A stretch of DNA of 64,000 nt. Origin: Halococcus qingdaonensis (GTDB lineage: Archaea > Halobacteriota > Halobacteria > Halobacteriales > Halococcaceae). The stretch covers positions 2,515,112 through 2,579,111 of the forward strand of contig NZ_CP101943.1 in assembly GCF_024508235.1 (NCBI RefSeq), in the 5' to 3' direction. The stretch's first letter is position 1; every line of letters starts with the position of its first letter. The notes under the pieces are model-generated. The model ran no database searches and was not told the origin of the DNA. It saw only the letters and a list, made by a program, of their open reading frames with translations. Below are positions 63,024 to 64,000 of this stretch, in pieces. The position numbers were made by a program, and so were the translations under genes.

Positions 63024-63122
63024 TACGGGCGACACCACGGACCGGAAACCGTCGTTCGTCCATCTCGACACCTGTTGCTGGGCTATCCAAATCCTCAAAG
63101 CGGCTGCCGCGGAACACAACGC

Positions 63123-64000
63123 ATGAACGTGAGCGTCGTCGGCAGCGGCTACGTCGGCACCACGGTCGCGGCGTGTCTCGCCGATCTCGGACATCGTGTG
63201 ACCGCCATCGACATCGATACGGAGATCGTCGAGACGATCAATTCGGGCGAGACGCCGATCCACGAACCGGGCCTCGCCGAACTGGTCGAAACCCACGCCG
63301 GCGAGCGACTGCACGCGACGACCGACCACGCTGCCCTCCGCGAGACGGACATTACCTTTCTCGCGCTCCAGACGCCCTCGCGCGAGGACGGCAGCATCGA
63401 TCTCGGTGCGCTCGAAGCCGGCACGCGCGACGTGGGTGAGACTCTCGCCGAGAAAGAGGACTATCACCTCGTCGTCGTCAAGAGCACGGTGATTCCCGGA
63501 ACCGTCGAAGAACGGCTCGAACCGCTGCTCGAAGATGTCTCGGGGAAGGAAGCGGGCGAGGAGTTCGGCGTCGCGGTCAACCCCGAGTTCCAGAGCCAGG
63601 GATCGGCCGTCGCCGATTTCATGGGTCCTGACAAACTCGTCTTCGGCGCTGAGGACGAGCGCGCGCTCGATCGCCTCGACGAACTGTACGAACCGCTTGT
63701 CGCCGACAACGACGGGATACCGATCGTCGAGACCGGTCGCCGCGAGGCGATGATGGTCAAATACGCCAACAACGTCTTCCTCGCGGGGAAGATCAGCTTG
63801 ATCAACGAGCTCGGCAACCTCTGCAAGGAGTTCGGCGTCGATTCCTACGACGTGGCGGAGGCCATCGGGCTCGACGAGCGCATCAGCTCGAAATTCCTCC
63901 GTTCCGGTGTGGGGTGGGGTGGGTCGTGCTTCCCGAAGGATACCGACGCCCTCCGCGCAGCGGGTCGCGAAGCGGGCTACGAGCCGGAACTGCTCGACAG
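63123..64000 (+). CDS. aglM: UDP-glucose 6-dehydrogenase AglM-like (3' end outside window)
   Basis: At least 292 codons: MNVSVVGSGYVGTTVAACLA (NAD fold), ALQTPSREDGSIDL, VVKSTVIPGT, VNPEFQSQGSAVADF, KYANNVFLAGKISLINELGN, active-site Cys in GWGGSCFPKDTDALRAAG. Oxidises UDP-Glc to UDP-GlcA for the haloarchaeal N-glycan; probably works with AglF (43339-44115). The gene runs off the window. Confidence 0.85.
   Translation, partial: MNVSVVGSGYVGTTVAACLADLGHRVTAIDIDTEIVETINSGETPIHEPGLAELVETHAGERLHATTDHAALRETDITFLALQTPSREDGSIDLGALEAGTRDVGETLAEKEDYHLVVVKSTVIPGTVEERLEPLLEDVSGKEAGEEFGVAVNPEFQSQGSAVADFMGPDKLVFGAEDERALDRLDELYEPLVADNDGIPIVETGRREAMMVKYANNVFLAGKISLINELGNLCKEFGVDSYDVAEAIGLDERISSKFLRSGVGWGGSCFPKDTDALRAAGREAGYEPELLD

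Overview
The window looks like chromosomal DNA of a haloarchaeon (class Halobacteria). Reasons: strongly G/C-ending codons, very acidic predicted proteins, many overlapping ATGA/GTGA gene junctions, archaeal/eukaryote-type information genes (L39e, L31e, IF-6, prefoldin, SRP54/FtsY, Pus10, RNase HII), and halophile families such as DUF5786, archaeal MptA and AglF/AglM. I cannot assign a genus from the sequence alone.

Layout. 0-44 kb is mostly core genome: an XRE/DUF2178 pair, an XPD/DinG-like Fe-S helicase, CDF exporter, hisH, family-4 uracil-DNA glycosylase, DUF99, MBL hydrolase, sufS; then a TPR/DUF424 pair, thpR, a ZIP transporter, the translation and protein-targeting operon rpl39e-rpl31e-eif6-pfdA-ftsY-srp54, a split MgtE/SLC41-like pair, a secreted nuclease, a membrane molybdoenzyme, UPF0200/UPF0201, tRNA-Arg(TCT), nadK, mptA, a TrmB regulator, fxsA and tRNA-Ile(GAT). 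At 26.9-30.8 kb two adjacent secreted proteins carry a cohesin-like domain and a dockerin-like domain. A siroheme-decarboxylase fusion, an SDR, rnhB and pus10 follow. From 35.2 to 44.1 kb is a surface-glycan cluster: flippase, GlmU-like enzyme, GlmS, a UDP-sulfoquinovose-synthase-like protein, two further overlapping epimerases and AglF. AglM, which would fit the same pathway, is cut off by the window end at 64 kb.

44.2-63 kb, between aglF and aglM, looks like an accessory island. It opens with a truncated serine recombinase and contains an intact IS5-type element with perfect terminal repeats and 8-bp target duplication (60192-61131), a decayed IS4-type transposase, a VapBC-like toxin-antitoxin pair with an operator-like palindrome, and at least three other gene relics (ring-cleaving dioxygenase, universal stress protein, multicopper oxidase). 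Its intact genes suggest detoxification and catabolism: cupin, LtrA, Rieske and CDGSH Fe-S proteins, TauE exporter, MhqO-like dioxygenase, NmrA protein, a catabolic-looking group (enolase-like protein, Fe-type ADH, BKACE), an HxlR regulator with two DoxX proteins and an MhqD-like hydrolase (resembling bacterial catechol/quinone-stress loci), and a CopB-type Cu ATPase.

I saw no rRNA genes, CRISPR array or replication origin. Most functional calls rest on recognised motifs and gene context read by eye; no database search was possible.
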